From: Hippea alviniae EP5-r | Lineage (GTDB): Bacteria; Campylobacterota_A; Desulfurellia; Desulfurellales; Hippeaceae | Reading direction: 5' to 3' | Assembly: GCF_000420385.1 (NCBI RefSeq) | Contig: NZ_ATUV01000001.1 | Coordinates: forward strand, 62,001 to 126,000 | DNA: 64,000 nt | Shown: positions 45,325 to 53,572 of the stretch, in pieces | Numbering within the stretch: position 1 is the stretch's first letter | Layout: the number at the start of each line of letters is the position of its first letter | Translations under genes and position numbers: made by a program | Notes under the pieces: generated by a model | What the model saw: the letters and a program-made list of their open reading frames with translations, nothing else | What the model was told of the DNA's origin: nothing | The model's database searches: none

Positions 45325-45657
45325 ATGCCTTGGGGTGATAGAACAGGTCCATTAGGATACGGACCAAGAACAGGCAGAGCTTTGGGTTATTGCTCTGGCA
45401 ACTCTGTGCCTGGTTATATGGTAGGTGGCCCTGGTTTTGGAAGAGGCTGGGGCTTTGGCAGAGGAAGAGGCTTCGGCAGAGGCTGGGGTTGGCATCGTGG
45501 CTGGGGTCCTGGCTGGCAGGGTTATGCACCCGTAGTTCCTTATGCTTATCCTGACAAAGAAACAGAGAGAAAGGCTTTAGAGACTCAGATTGAATCTCTT
45601 ACCCGTTCTATCGATGCTTTAAAGAACAGACTTAGTGAGTTGGATAAAGAAGAGTAA
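45325..45657 (+). CDS. DUF5320 Gly/Trp-rich protein
   Basis: This 110-residue protein begins MPWGDRTGPLGYGPRTGRALGYC, the start pattern of DUF5320 proteins. The middle (about 40-70) is a Gly/Arg/Trp/Phe-rich low-complexity stretch (FGRGWGFGRGRG). The C-terminal third is a coiled coil (about 78-108). Members are usually found beside NifX-like and Mrp-like iron-sulfur ATPases, as here. The function is unknown. AGGAGGTGA precedes ATG 45325. Confidence 0.85.
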   Translation: MPWGDRTGPLGYGPRTGRALGYCSGNSVPGYMVGGPGFGRGWGFGRGRGFGRGWGWHRGWGPGWQGYAPVVPYAYPDKETERKALETQIESLTRSIDALKNRLSELDKEE

Positions 45658-45684
45658 AACCCGCCTTTGTGCGGGTTATTTTTT
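45658..45684 (+). terminator. Rho-independent terminator after DUF5320
   Basis: AACCCGC (45658-45664) pairs with GCGGGTT (45671-45677), followed by ATTTTTT. It lies between the DUF5320 gene and the NifX-like gene, so the downstream genes may be at lower level or use read-through. Confidence 0.85.
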
Positions 45685-45707
45685 ATTTCTAAGGAGGGAT
45701 TAAGCAG

Positions 45708-46037
45708 ATGAAACTTATGATAACGGCAAAAGGCGATAACTTAAACTCAACGATAGATGAAAGATATGGAAGGGCTGAGTATTTTATCTTTTACGATACA
45801 GAGAGTGGTGATTTTGAAGCCATAAAAAACCCATTTTTGAATGACCAGGGTGGTGTTGGCGTATCAACGGCAAAATTTACCATAGAAAAGGGCGTTAATG
45901 CCATTATATCGGGCAGTTATGGGCCAAATGCTACAGATGTTCTTAAGGTTTCGAATATAGAGCTTTACAAGGCTGTTCCTGGAACAGTTGAAGAGAATAT
46001 TAAGCTGTTCAAAGAAGGAAAATTACAGAAGTTTTAG
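45708..46037 (+). CDS. NifX/NafY-like dinitrogenase iron-molybdenum cofactor domain protein
   Basis: This 109-residue protein is a single Nitro_FeMo-Co domain (MITAKGDNLNSTIDERYGRAEYFIFYD, GVGVSTAKFTIEKGVNAIISG, GPNATDVLK). In nitrogen fixers it carries FeMo-co; in non-fixers it is part of small Fe-S clusters with paired Mrp-like ATPases. No nif structural genes are in the window, so nitrogen fixation should not be inferred. It is 9 bases ahead of the first ATPase. Confidence 0.9.
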   Translation: MKLMITAKGDNLNSTIDERYGRAEYFIFYDTESGDFEAIKNPFLNDQGGVGVSTAKFTIEKGVNAIISGSYGPNATDVLKVSNIELYKAVPGTVEENIKLFKEGKLQKF

Positions 46038-46046
46038 GAGAATATC

Positions 46047-46883
46047 ATGAAGATAGCCGTAACAAGCGGTAAAGGTGGAACAGGAAAGACGACTATTTCA
46101 CTTCTTTTGGCTTATGCTTCAGAAAATCCGCAATACATAGACTGCGACGCTGAAGAACCCAATGGGCATCTGTTTTTAAAGCCAAAGATAGAAAAAAGGA
46201 TTCCATATACAGAGCTTGTTCCAAAGATTAACGAAGATATCTGCACATTTTGTGGCAAATGTGCTGATGCTTGTGCCTATAAGGCACTTGTTGTTATGGG
46301 AGAGCCGCTGAAAAAGGTGATGTTTTTTGATGAGCTGTGCCACTCCTGTGGTGCCTGTGCCTATGTCTGTCCGGTTGAAGGAGCTTTGGTTGAAGTTGAA
46401 AAGCAGGTAGGTGAGATAGCCATAGGAAAAGCAGGTCATATAGATTTTGTTATGGGTCAGTTAAATATAGGTGAAGCAAGTGCTACACAGCTCATAGCAT
46501 CTCTAAAAAGAGACTATATGGACGAGTCAAAAACGGTGATTTTAGACTCACCGCCGGGCACAAGCTGCACGGTTGTTGAGACGATTGATGGTGTTGATTT
46601 TGTTGTTTTGGTTACAGAGCCAACACCATTTGGATTGAGTGATTTGAAGCTTTCTGTTGAACTTGTGCGTGATATGGGTTTGCCGTTTGGAATCATTGTA
46701 AATAAGCATGAAGATGAGAAGCATCTGATAGAAGATTATGCAAAGGAAGAGAATATAGAGATACTTTACAGATTGCCGTTTTCTGAAGAGTTTGCCAAAA
46801 TGTATTCAAAAGGGAGCTTGCCGTTTGAGAAGTATAAAAACGATTTTGCTTCAGTTTTAAAAAGGATAGAGGAAAAGCTATGA
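46047..46883 (+). CDS. ParA/Mrp-like P-loop ATPase with inserted ferredoxin domain (first of pair)
   Basis: The product is 278 residues. The deviant Walker A TSGKGGTGKTT starts near residue 6. Two 4Fe-4S motifs (CTFCGKCADAC and CHSCGACAYVC) lie at about 67-110, inserted in the ATPase fold. The ATPase part then resumes with ILDSPPGTSCTV near 168 and VTEPTPFGLSDL. The family is annotated as cobyrinic acid a,c-diamide synthase-like or MinD-like; in anaerobes it is thought to assemble or insert Fe-S clusters. It overlaps the second copy by 4 bases. Confidence 0.9.
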   Translation: MKIAVTSGKGGTGKTTISLLLAYASENPQYIDCDAEEPNGHLFLKPKIEKRIPYTELVPKINEDICTFCGKCADACAYKALVVMGEPLKKVMFFDELCHSCGACAYVCPVEGALVEVEKQVGEIAIGKAGHIDFVMGQLNIGEASATQLIASLKRDYMDESKTVILDSPPGTSCTVVETIDGVDFVVLVTEPTPFGLSDLKLSVELVRDMGLPFGIIVNKHEDEKHLIEDYAKEENIEILYRLPFSEEFAKMYSKGSLPFEKYKNDFASVLKRIEEKL

Positions 46884-47749
46884 GTAAGGAGCTTGTAATT
46901 ATAAGTGGTAAGGGTGGAACAGGAAAGACAACTTTGACCAGCAGTCTTGCCTATTTGATGAAGGATAAGATTATTGTTGATGCAGATGCAGATGCGGCAA
47001 ATATGTATATCCTGATGAAGCCAAAGGTTAAGTATTCAGAGAAGTTTAAAGGTAATCCAAAAGCTTATATTGACCCTGACAAATGCACTGGTTGTGATAT
47101 CTGCAGAAAGCTGTGCAGATTTGATGCGATTGATATTACAGATGATGGCGTTTATGTGGTTGATGAGATTAAGTGTGATTCGTGCAGGCTGTGTGAGATA
47201 GCATGTCCAGAAAAGGCTATTACGATGAAGGATGTGTTTAGCGGCGAGTGGTATGAGTCAGAGACTGAATACGGCCTGTTTGTCCATGCAAAGCTGTATC
47301 CGGGTGCTGAGAACTCTGGCAACCTTGTCACAATGGTAAAGCATAGGGCACATATCTTAAGCGAAGAGAAAGGCATTGAATACATACTGGTTGATGGCTC
47401 GCCGGGTATTGGATGTCCAGTGATTTCAACCATCTCTGGTGCTAATTTTGTGATTATTGTTGCAGAGCCAACACCTGCGGGTTTACATGATTTGGAAAGG
47501 GTTAAAAAACTGTGTGATTCGTTCAAGGTTAAAAGTGGCGTTGTCGTTAACAAATACGATTTAAACGAAGAGAAGACAAAGCAGATAGAAGAGTTTGCTA
47601 AAAAAGAAGGCATAGAAGTTCTTGGTAAAATACCGTTTGATAAATGCGTGCCCGATGCGATAGTAAATCTTGAGATACCTTATGCTGCATGCGACAGAAT
47701 AAAAAACGCCATAGAACAGATTTATAAAAGGGCTATGGAGTTGCTATGA
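46880..47749 (+). CDS. ParA/Mrp-like P-loop ATPase with inserted ferredoxin domain (second of pair)
   Basis: The product is 289 residues and is a paralogue of its upstream neighbour. Walker A is ISGKGGTGKTT near residue 8, the Fe-S motifs are CTGCDICRKLC and CDSCRLCEIAC at about 71-110, and LVDGSPGIGCPV carries the later Asp. The two proteins probably work as a heterodimer, as such pairs are always adjacent. The start overlaps the upstream stop by 4 bases and the DUF59 gene overlaps its end. Confidence 0.9.
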   Translation: MSKELVIISGKGGTGKTTLTSSLAYLMKDKIIVDADADAANMYILMKPKVKYSEKFKGNPKAYIDPDKCTGCDICRKLCRFDAIDITDDGVYVVDEIKCDSCRLCEIACPEKAITMKDVFSGEWYESETEYGLFVHAKLYPGAENSGNLVTMVKHRAHILSEEKGIEYILVDGSPGIGCPVISTISGANFVIIVAEPTPAGLHDLERVKKLCDSFKVKSGVVVNKYDLNEEKTKQIEEFAKKEGIEVLGKIPFDKCVPDAIVNLEIPYAACDRIKNAIEQIYKRAMELL

Positions 47750-48039
47750 GTATACAAGAGAAGGTTATAGAGAAGTTAAAGACGGTCTATGACCCTGAGC
47801 TAAGGGAAGATGTTGTAAAACTCAAGCTTGTTTATGATTTGAAGGTTGATGAAGAAAACGGCATCGTTGATATAAAATTTAGGCCAACAGTTGAAAACTG
47901 CCCAGTTGGTTTGCAGCTTGCCATTGCTATAAAGAAGGCGATTCTTTCTGTTGAAGGCGTTAAGAGAGCCAATGTGAAGGTTGAAAACTTTATCTGGGCA
48001 AAGGAAGCTGAAGAGTTTTTAAAGGCTTTGGATAAATAG
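47746..48039 (+). CDS. DUF59 (MIP18-type) iron-sulfur assembly protein
   Basis: This 97-residue protein has the DUF59 core YDPELREDVVKLKLVYDLKVDEENGIVDIKFRPTVENCPVG, with the conserved Cys in ENCPVG. Members such as SufT and the eukaryotic MIP18 help deliver Fe-S clusters. Position after two Mrp-like ATPases supports that role; in many bacteria the domain is fused to Mrp. It ends one base before the convergent HD-GYP gene. Confidence 0.88.
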   Translation: MSIQEKVIEKLKTVYDPELREDVVKLKLVYDLKVDEENGIVDIKFRPTVENCPVGLQLAIAIKKAILSVEGVKRANVKVENFIWAKEAEEFLKALDK

Positions 48040-50313
48040 TTATCCCTTTTTTATTGCTGCAAACTTTAAGCTTTCAAGCTGCATCTCGGCGAGGTAGATT
48101 ATCTCCTCGCCGTTTTTGATGTTTTCGGAAGGAACGAATGTTATCAGGAATTCAGGATGATAGTCGTTTACTGTGATGTTTTTGAGTTTTTCTTTTAGTC
48201 TCTGTTGCATCGCTATTGGGTTGCTTGATTTAAATATGAATGCAAAGTAGTTTGCACCAACTCTGGATGGGTAAATTGCTTCTTTCTCTTCTTTTATGGC
48301 TTTTGCAATTTTTGATATCAGCTCATTGCCCTTTTCATAACCAAAGATATAGTTGATTTTCTTTAAGTGCTTTATGTCTATCATAAACAGATAAAAACGC
48401 TCTTTTGTTTCCAAAAGCTTATCTATAAAACCTATTAGACTTTTAATCCTGTAAAGGCCGGTAAATGTATCCTTTTCAAATAAGTCTAATCTGCTCTTTT
48501 CGATTTCTGAGAGCTTTTCTGATATGTTTTCTGGCTTATTCTCAATGATATAGATATCTTTCAAGCATGATTCTATTTTAGAGACAATATCTTTATCTAA
48601 AGGCATGCTTTTTATTATCTCTATGGCTTTGCTGACTTCAAATGCTTCTCTGTAAGGCCTTGAAGTTGTTAAAGCATCGAATACATCGGCTATTGCCAAT
48701 ATTCTTCCTTCAAGCTTTATCTCTTCGCATTTTAAACCATCAGGATAACCACTCCCGTCGCACCGCTCATGATGTTGCCTTACAATGAGTGCGATATCTT
48801 TAAACATTTCGACATCTTTAATTATCTCGTAAGAGAATTCCGGGTGGTATTTCATTATCTCATACTCATATTCACTGAGTTTGCCGGGTTTAAGTAAGAT
48901 GCTGTCTGGTATTGCAACCTTGCCTAAGTCATGAAGTAGGCCAGCTATGTATAACTTGTGTTGCATCTCTTCGTTTAATCCCAATTTTGCTGCTATTCTT
49001 TGAGAATATAGGGCTACTCTTTCTGAGTGTCCTTTTGTATAAACATCTCTTACTTCAACCACCTTTACGAATGCCTTTATAAACTCAAGCCTGTTTTGTT
49101 CGAGTTGTAAGTTTTTATCTATTATTGTTGAAGATAAGCTATTGAGCGCATCTGAGATTGTCTTTAGTTTTTCAAAGGAGATTTCTTCTAAATTTATAGG
49201 GTCTCTTTTTTTGCCTATAAACGGGATTGCGGATACAATTTTGTTTGTATCTCTCTGGACTGTTTTTGAAAAGTCTCTACCGATTAGGTATATAACAAGA
49301 AGCGTAATTAAATATAAGAGAAAAAGAAGTATTTGAAAAAGTCTAAGTTTTTTAAACAAATTGTCGGAAAATAGAGCAGCTTCTTCCTTTAATCTGTGAA
49401 CATAGAAACCTGTTCCAACCATCCAGTGGAGTGGCTCGTAATATTTTCTGAACGATATTTTAAGCTGTGGTTTTCTGCTTGTAGGTGATGGATACCAGTA
49501 TGTTGAGTATGTTTCTGAATGTTCCCTTAGGCCTTTTAAATATTTTTCCCTGTAGTAATTGCCTTTTGCATCAGGTTTAAACGACGATGAGGGCTTACCT
49601 ATATCAACACCCAAGGATTTGTTGTATATATTCATGGCAAAATCTTTGCCGCCGTTTAGGTTCAATATCTTTACGACAAAGAAGTAGGAGTCTCTGTTTT
49701 TGTTTTGAAATATGAACTCGTTTAGTCGCGGAAATACGAAATCCATTATTTTCACTTCGAGATTGAGCATAGATGTATAAGCTGCGAGTTTTAAATTGTT
49801 TATTTGTGTTGTTGCAACGAGAAATTTTTGAGGATATACTCCTTCTTTTAATGTTGGCGATTTGCACATGTATAGGTGAATCTTATTAAAGCTTAAGTTG
49901 AGATTTTTTCTGTAAGGTTTGCAGTATTTAAAGCTTAAAAAATCAGCTGTAGATGAGCCGTTGTCAAAGAAAACGGCGAACTTCACTTCACCGGATTGAT
50001 TAAGTCTGTTCAGAGATTCTGTTATATTGTCTGGGTTAAAGAGTGGCTTTTTGAGTGATAACTCGTAAGAGAGCGTTTTAAATGTGTCTTTTATGATTGA
50101 GTTTGTATAGCTGTCGATAAACGATATAACTGCGTATGTCTCAAGTTTTATCGCTTCCTTCTGTTTATCTATCTCTTTCTGATATACAAACCTTTCAACA
50201 ACACTCTTTTGGGTTTTTTCTGTGAAGTAAAATACAGAGACCATGAGTAGGAAAATAATAATAAGGATTGCATATACAAATCTAAAATAGGACTTCTCAC
50301 TCAATTTTCTCAT
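48040..50313 (-). CDS. Cache/HD-GYP/degenerate-GGDEF signalling protein
   Basis: The product is 757 residues from ATG 50313. A membrane helix near 10-32 and another near 320-345 enclose an extracytoplasmic sensor resembling a Cache domain (TYWYPSPTSRKPQLKISFRKY). A cytoplasmic HD-GYP domain follows near 440-590 with HDLGKVAIPDSILLKPGKL and HHERCDGSGYPDG, expected to degrade c-di-GMP. The C-terminal domain (about 610-757) has GGDEF-like fold features (FYLFMIDIKHLKKINYIFG) but reads RVGANYF in place of GGDEF, so it should not be a cyclase. The TTG at 50352 is an alternative start. Confidence 0.88.
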   Translation of the reverse strand: MRKLSEKSYFRFVYAILIIIFLLMVSVFYFTEKTQKSVVERFVYQKEIDKQKEAIKLETYAVISFIDSYTNSIIKDTFKTLSYELSLKKPLFNPDNITESLNRLNQSGEVKFAVFFDNGSSTADFLSFKYCKPYRKNLNLSFNKIHLYMCKSPTLKEGVYPQKFLVATTQINNLKLAAYTSMLNLEVKIMDFVFPRLNEFIFQNKNRDSYFFVVKILNLNGGKDFAMNIYNKSLGVDIGKPSSSFKPDAKGNYYREKYLKGLREHSETYSTYWYPSPTSRKPQLKISFRKYYEPLHWMVGTGFYVHRLKEEAALFSDNLFKKLRLFQILLFLLYLITLLVIYLIGRDFSKTVQRDTNKIVSAIPFIGKKRDPINLEEISFEKLKTISDALNSLSSTIIDKNLQLEQNRLEFIKAFVKVVEVRDVYTKGHSERVALYSQRIAAKLGLNEEMQHKLYIAGLLHDLGKVAIPDSILLKPGKLSEYEYEIMKYHPEFSYEIIKDVEMFKDIALIVRQHHERCDGSGYPDGLKCEEIKLEGRILAIADVFDALTTSRPYREAFEVSKAIEIIKSMPLDKDIVSKIESCLKDIYIIENKPENISEKLSEIEKSRLDLFEKDTFTGLYRIKSLIGFIDKLLETKERFYLFMIDIKHLKKINYIFGYEKGNELISKIAKAIKEEKEAIYPSRVGANYFAFIFKSSNPIAMQQRLKEKLKNITVNDYHPEFLITFVPSENIKNGEEIIYLAEMQLESLKFAAIKKG

Positions 50314-50373
50314 ACCAAATAAAATTATGTAACTTTTTTGTTCAAAGTCCAATTTTTTCTTGCTTTATTGGTA

Positions 50374-50402
50374 TTGACTTTAACGGCAAACTTATGTTAA
50401 TT
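50374..50402 (+). promoter_or_regulatory. Possible promoter of the fab operon
   Basis: TTGACT at 50374-50379 and TTAATT at 50397-50402 are 17 bases apart, in the 114-base gap between the divergent HD-GYP and DUF167 genes. The -10 matches consensus at only three positions. Confidence 0.35.
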
Positions 50403-50427
50403 TTTGTTGGCTTTTTGGGAGATGTGT

Positions 50428-50685
50428 ATGGTTATTCAACTTAGGGTAAAGCCCAACTCAAGGCATGAGTCGATTGGCTTTGAAAATGGCTTGCTTGTGC
50501 TTAAAATAAGAGAAAAACCGGTGGAAGGGAAGGCGAACAAGGCAGTTGTTGAGAAGCTGGCTAAGTTTTTTGGCGTTGCCAAAGGTTGTATAGAGATAGT
50601 TTCTGGTGAGAAGTCCAAAGAGAAAAGGGTAAGGATAGATTGCATTGACGATGACGAGATACTAAGAAGACTGAAGGAGGCCTAA
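50428..50685 (+). CDS. DUF167 (YggU) family protein
   Basis: This 85-residue protein matches YggU: RVKPNSRHESIGF at the start, then REKPVEGKANKAVVEKLAKFF and VSGEKSKEKRV. The structure is known but the function is not. ATG 50428 has GGGA upstream; ATG 50422 and the frame's earlier TTG/ATG codons are less well placed. It is the first gene of the run leading into fatty-acid synthesis. Confidence 0.9.
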   Translation: MVIQLRVKPNSRHESIGFENGLLVLKIREKPVEGKANKAVVEKLAKFFGVAKGCIEIVSGEKSKEKRVRIDCIDDDEILRRLKEA

Positions 50686-50687
50686 AG

Positions 50688-50960
50688 ATGCCGATTTATG
50701 AGTATCGATGCAAGTTTTGTGGTCATGAGTTTGAAGTTTTGCAGGGATTTAACGACCCGGCACCTGAAATTTGTCCAAACTGCAAAAAGAGTGGCGGTAT
50801 AACGAAGCTTGTATCTGAGACAGCCTTTGAGTTAAAGGGCAGTGGTTGGTATGTAACGGATTACAAAAAGTCTTCGAACTCTTCAGATAAATCAAAGAAC
50901 AAAAGCGATTCATCTCAAACAAAAACAGAAGCAAAGAAGGAGGAAAAAAAGAGTGCTTGA
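50688..50960 (+). CDS. FmdB-type zinc-ribbon protein
   Basis: This 90-residue protein begins [15 protein letters not shown] and has Cys pairs CKFC and CPNC, the FmdB/CxxC_CxxC_SSSS zinc ribbon. The C-terminus is low-complexity Lys/Ser/Glu. FmdB was described as a regulator of formamidase in Methylophilus; here the role is unknown. GGAGG precedes the ATG. It overlaps ndk by 8 bases. Confidence 0.9.
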   Translation: MPIYEYRCKFCGHEFEVLQGFNDPAPEICPNCKKSGGITKLVSETAFELKGSGWYVTDYKKSSNSSDKSKNKSDSSQTKTEAKKEEKKSA

Positions 50961-51369
50961 AAGGACATTATCAATTATTAAGCCTGATGCCGTAAAAGCT
51001 AAAAATGCGGGAAAGATTATTGAGATGTTGGAGTCTAACGGTTTTTCTATTATCGGAATGAAAAAGATTCACCTTACAAAAGAGCAGGCTAAAAAGTTTT
51101 ACATTGTTCATAAGGATAGGCCATTTTACGACTCTTTGACGGATTTTATGAGTGAAGGGCCGATTATCGTTATGGTGCTCGAGAAAGATAATGCTATAGA
51201 AGATTACAGAAAACTTATGGGAGCAACGAATCCCGAAGATGCAGAAGAAGGCACAATAAGAAAACTTTTTGGCACAAACATTGAAAGAAACGCCGTTCAC
51301 GGTTCAGACTCAAAAGAATCTGCAAGTTATGAGATAGGTTTCTTCTTTAACGAATTAGAACTGGTATAA
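50953..51369 (+). CDS. ndk: Nucleoside diphosphate kinase
   Basis: The product is 138 residues, the family's usual length. It transfers the terminal phosphate of ATP to NDPs. [11 protein letters not shown] at the start and the active-site segment [12 protein letters not shown] (His near 116) are intact. The start is GTG, preceded by AGGAGG in the fmdB-like tail. Confidence 0.95.
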   Translation: MLERTLSIIKPDAVKAKNAGKIIEMLESNGFSIIGMKKIHLTKEQAKKFYIVHKDRPFYDSLTDFMSEGPIIVMVLEKDNAIEDYRKLMGATNPEDAEEGTIRKLFGTNIERNAVHGSDSKESASYEIGFFFNELELV

Positions 51370-51383
51370 GAAAGGAGAGAGAA

Positions 51384-51563
51384 ATGGCTCAGCCAAAAAG
51401 AAAATCATCTCACTCAAGGGCTGCAAAAAGGGCAACCCATAAGAAGCTTAAGAATGTTCCTTTAACTAAATGCCCAAACTGTGGTGAGTATAAACTTCCA
51501 CATAGGGTTTGTCCATCCTGCGGCTATTACGGAGACAGAGAAGTAATTACACCAGAAGAGTAA
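51384..51563 (+). CDS. rpmF: 50S ribosomal protein L32
   Basis: The product is 59 residues. MAQPKRKSSHSRAAKRATHKK at the start is typical of L32, followed by a zinc ribbon with CPNC (near 30) and CPSC (near 43). AAAGGAGAG lies before the ATG. The stop codon overlaps plsX (TAATG), the classic rpmF-plsX arrangement. Confidence 0.95.
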   Translation: MAQPKRKSSHSRAAKRATHKKLKNVPLTKCPNCGEYKLPHRVCPSCGYYGDREVITPEE

Positions 51564-52594
51564 TGATTCAGGTTGCCGTTGATGCATACGGGGGCGATTT
51601 TGCCCCCGATGAAGTTATAAAAGGCGTTAGATACGCTTTAAAAGAGAAGCAGGGGCTTTTTGTTTATCTTGTTGGCAAACAGGATGAGTTAGAGAAGCTG
51701 ATAGGTGATTTCTCGGATGATTTAAAAGAGAGAGTTGAGATAGTTAATGCGGATGAGATTGTAAGGATGTCGGATAAGCCATCCCAAGCTTTGAGAATGA
51801 AAAACTCATCAATGAGTGTGGGTATCAAGCTTGTCAAAGAAGGCAAAGCAAGAGCATTTATGACGGCTGGCAACTCTGGTGCGGCGATGGCCGTTGCCAT
51901 GTTTAATCTTGGAAGGATAAAGGGTGTGTCAAGGCCAGCCATTGCGACGCTGCTTCCAACATTGGATGGTCAGGTGATGCTGATCGATGCTGGCGCCAAT
52001 GTTGACTGCAAACCACAGCATTTAGTTGAGTTTGCCATTATGGGTGCTGTTTATGTAAAGTATGTCGTGGGCGTTAAGAATCCGAAGATTGGTGTTTTGA
52101 GTAATGGATCTGAGCCGGGTAAAGGCAACCAACTGACTTTAGCAGCCTACGATTTACTTTACAAAAGCAGGCTAAATTTCATAGGTAATGTTGAGGGTGA
52201 TGAGATATATAAAGGTAAAGCCGATGTTGTTGTGAGTGATGGTTTTGTGGGTAATGTGGTGCTGAAGGTTAGTGAGTCTGTTCCGCATGTTATAGCTGAG
52301 TTTTTAAGGGAAGAGATAAGAAAGAGTTTTTTGAGCAAACTGGGTTTTCTGCTTGCGAAATCGGCTTTTAAAGCTTTGAAGAAGAAGACTGATTATGCTG
52401 AGTTTGGTGGTGCACCATTGCTTGGTGTTAATGGAGCATGCGTAATAAGTCATGGCAGAAGCAATGCTATTGCCATAAAAAATGCCATATTGAAAGCTTT
52501 AAGGTTTTCAGAAGAGAAGGTTAATGACAAGATTGAGTCTGCGCTTAAGAGTTGCTTGGTTTTGAAGGAGCTAAAGGGGGTAGTGAGGTCATGA
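51563..52594 (+). CDS. plsX: Phosphate acyltransferase PlsX
   Basis: The product is 343 residues from the ATG overlapping the rpmF stop. It converts acyl-ACP to acyl-phosphate for phospholipid synthesis. VAVDAYGGDFAPDEVIKG at the start, TAGNSGAAMAVA near 100 and VEGDEIYKGKADVVVSDGFVGNV near 210 are diagnostic. The family usually has DxMGGD at the N-terminus; here it is DAYGGD. It overlaps fabH by 4 bases. Confidence 0.95.
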   Translation: MIQVAVDAYGGDFAPDEVIKGVRYALKEKQGLFVYLVGKQDELEKLIGDFSDDLKERVEIVNADEIVRMSDKPSQALRMKNSSMSVGIKLVKEGKARAFMTAGNSGAAMAVAMFNLGRIKGVSRPAIATLLPTLDGQVMLIDAGANVDCKPQHLVEFAIMGAVYVKYVVGVKNPKIGVLSNGSEPGKGNQLTLAAYDLLYKSRLNFIGNVEGDEIYKGKADVVVSDGFVGNVVLKVSESVPHVIAEFLREEIRKSFLSKLGFLLAKSAFKALKKKTDYAEFGGAPLLGVNGACVISHGRSNAIAIKNAILKALRFSEEKVNDKIESALKSCLVLKELKGVVRS

Positions 52595-53568
52595 ATGCAA
52601 AAGTTATAGCGACAGGTGCATACCTGCCCAAAAAGATATTGACAAACTTTGACCTTGAGAAGATGGTTGATACATCGGATGAGTGGATAACACAAAGAAC
52701 GGGTATTCACATAAGGCATATAGCAGAAGATGAGTCTGCAAGCGACCTTGCAGCTAAAGCCGCTTTTGACATACTGGATAATGCAGATGTATCAGCATCG
52801 GAGATAGAACTCATTGTTCTTGCAACTGTTACACCAGATATGCCTTTGCCTGCAACGGCTCTGTTTGTTCAGGAGAAGATTGGTGCAAGAAACGCCTTTG
52901 CTTTTGATATAAATGCGGCATGCAGCGGGTTTATGTATGCTTTATCTGTTGCCAATGCATATATTAAGGCTGGAATGGTGAAGAATGCGCTTGTTATAGG
53001 TTCTGAAACCTTAAGCAAGATAACAGATTGGACGGATAGGTCAACATGTGTAATATTTGGCGATGGTGCTGCTGGTATCTTGCTTAAGGCAACAGAAAAC
53101 GAAGATGAAGGCATCTTGAGTATGGTTTTGCACTCTGATGGTGGATATACCGATTTAATGAGAGTGCCAGCTCCAGGCAGCAGACAGCCCTGCAGTGTTG
53201 AAGCCATAGAGAACAGAGACATTTACATAAAGATGAAGGGTAATGAGACATTCAAAATGGCAGTAAGAAGCATAGCCAGTGTAAGTAAAGAAGCATTAGA
53301 TCTTGTAGGGCTTGGATTTTCGGATGTTGATTGGATGGTATGTCATCAGGCTAACAGAAGAATCATAGAAGGCGTGGCAAAAAGGGTGGATTTGGATTTA
53401 GATAGAGCTATAATAACGATTGATAGACACGCCAATACAGCGGCAGCTTCAATTCCGTTGGCTTTAGATTGGGCTGTGAAAAACGGCAAGATAAAGGAAG
53501 GGGATATTGTTCTGTTAAACAGTTTTGGTGCAAGTTTAACCTGGTCTGCAGGTGTTGTAAGGTGGTGA
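52591..53568 (+). CDS. fabH: 3-oxoacyl-ACP synthase III
   Basis: The product is 325 residues. It condenses acetyl-CoA with malonyl-ACP to start fatty-acid chains. The catalytic triad is visible: Cys111 in NAACSGFMYAL, His in VCHQANRRI near 250 and Asn in RHANTAAASIPLA near 280. ATG 52591 has GAGG upstream; the frame extends to 52552 but that start has no site. It overlaps plsX. Confidence 0.95.
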   Translation: MNAKVIATGAYLPKKILTNFDLEKMVDTSDEWITQRTGIHIRHIAEDESASDLAAKAAFDILDNADVSASEIELIVLATVTPDMPLPATALFVQEKIGARNAFAFDINAACSGFMYALSVANAYIKAGMVKNALVIGSETLSKITDWTDRSTCVIFGDGAAGILLKATENEDEGILSMVLHSDGGYTDLMRVPAPGSRQPCSVEAIENRDIYIKMKGNETFKMAVRSIASVSKEALDLVGLGFSDVDWMVCHQANRRIIEGVAKRVDLDLDRAIITIDRHANTAAASIPLALDWAVKNGKIKEGDIVLLNSFGASLTWSAGVVRW

Positions 53569-53572
53569 TGTA

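Noticed and set aside
45294-45338. 14-residue leader peptide frame ahead of DUF5320
   Set aside because: It has no ribosome-binding site and no run of a regulatory amino acid; the overlap with the DUF5320 ribosome-binding site looks accidental.
45708-47749. Nitrogen-fixation locus
   Set aside because: Only a NifX-like domain and MinD-like ATPases are present; nifH/D/K or any nitrogenase gene is absent, and these domains are common in non-fixers.
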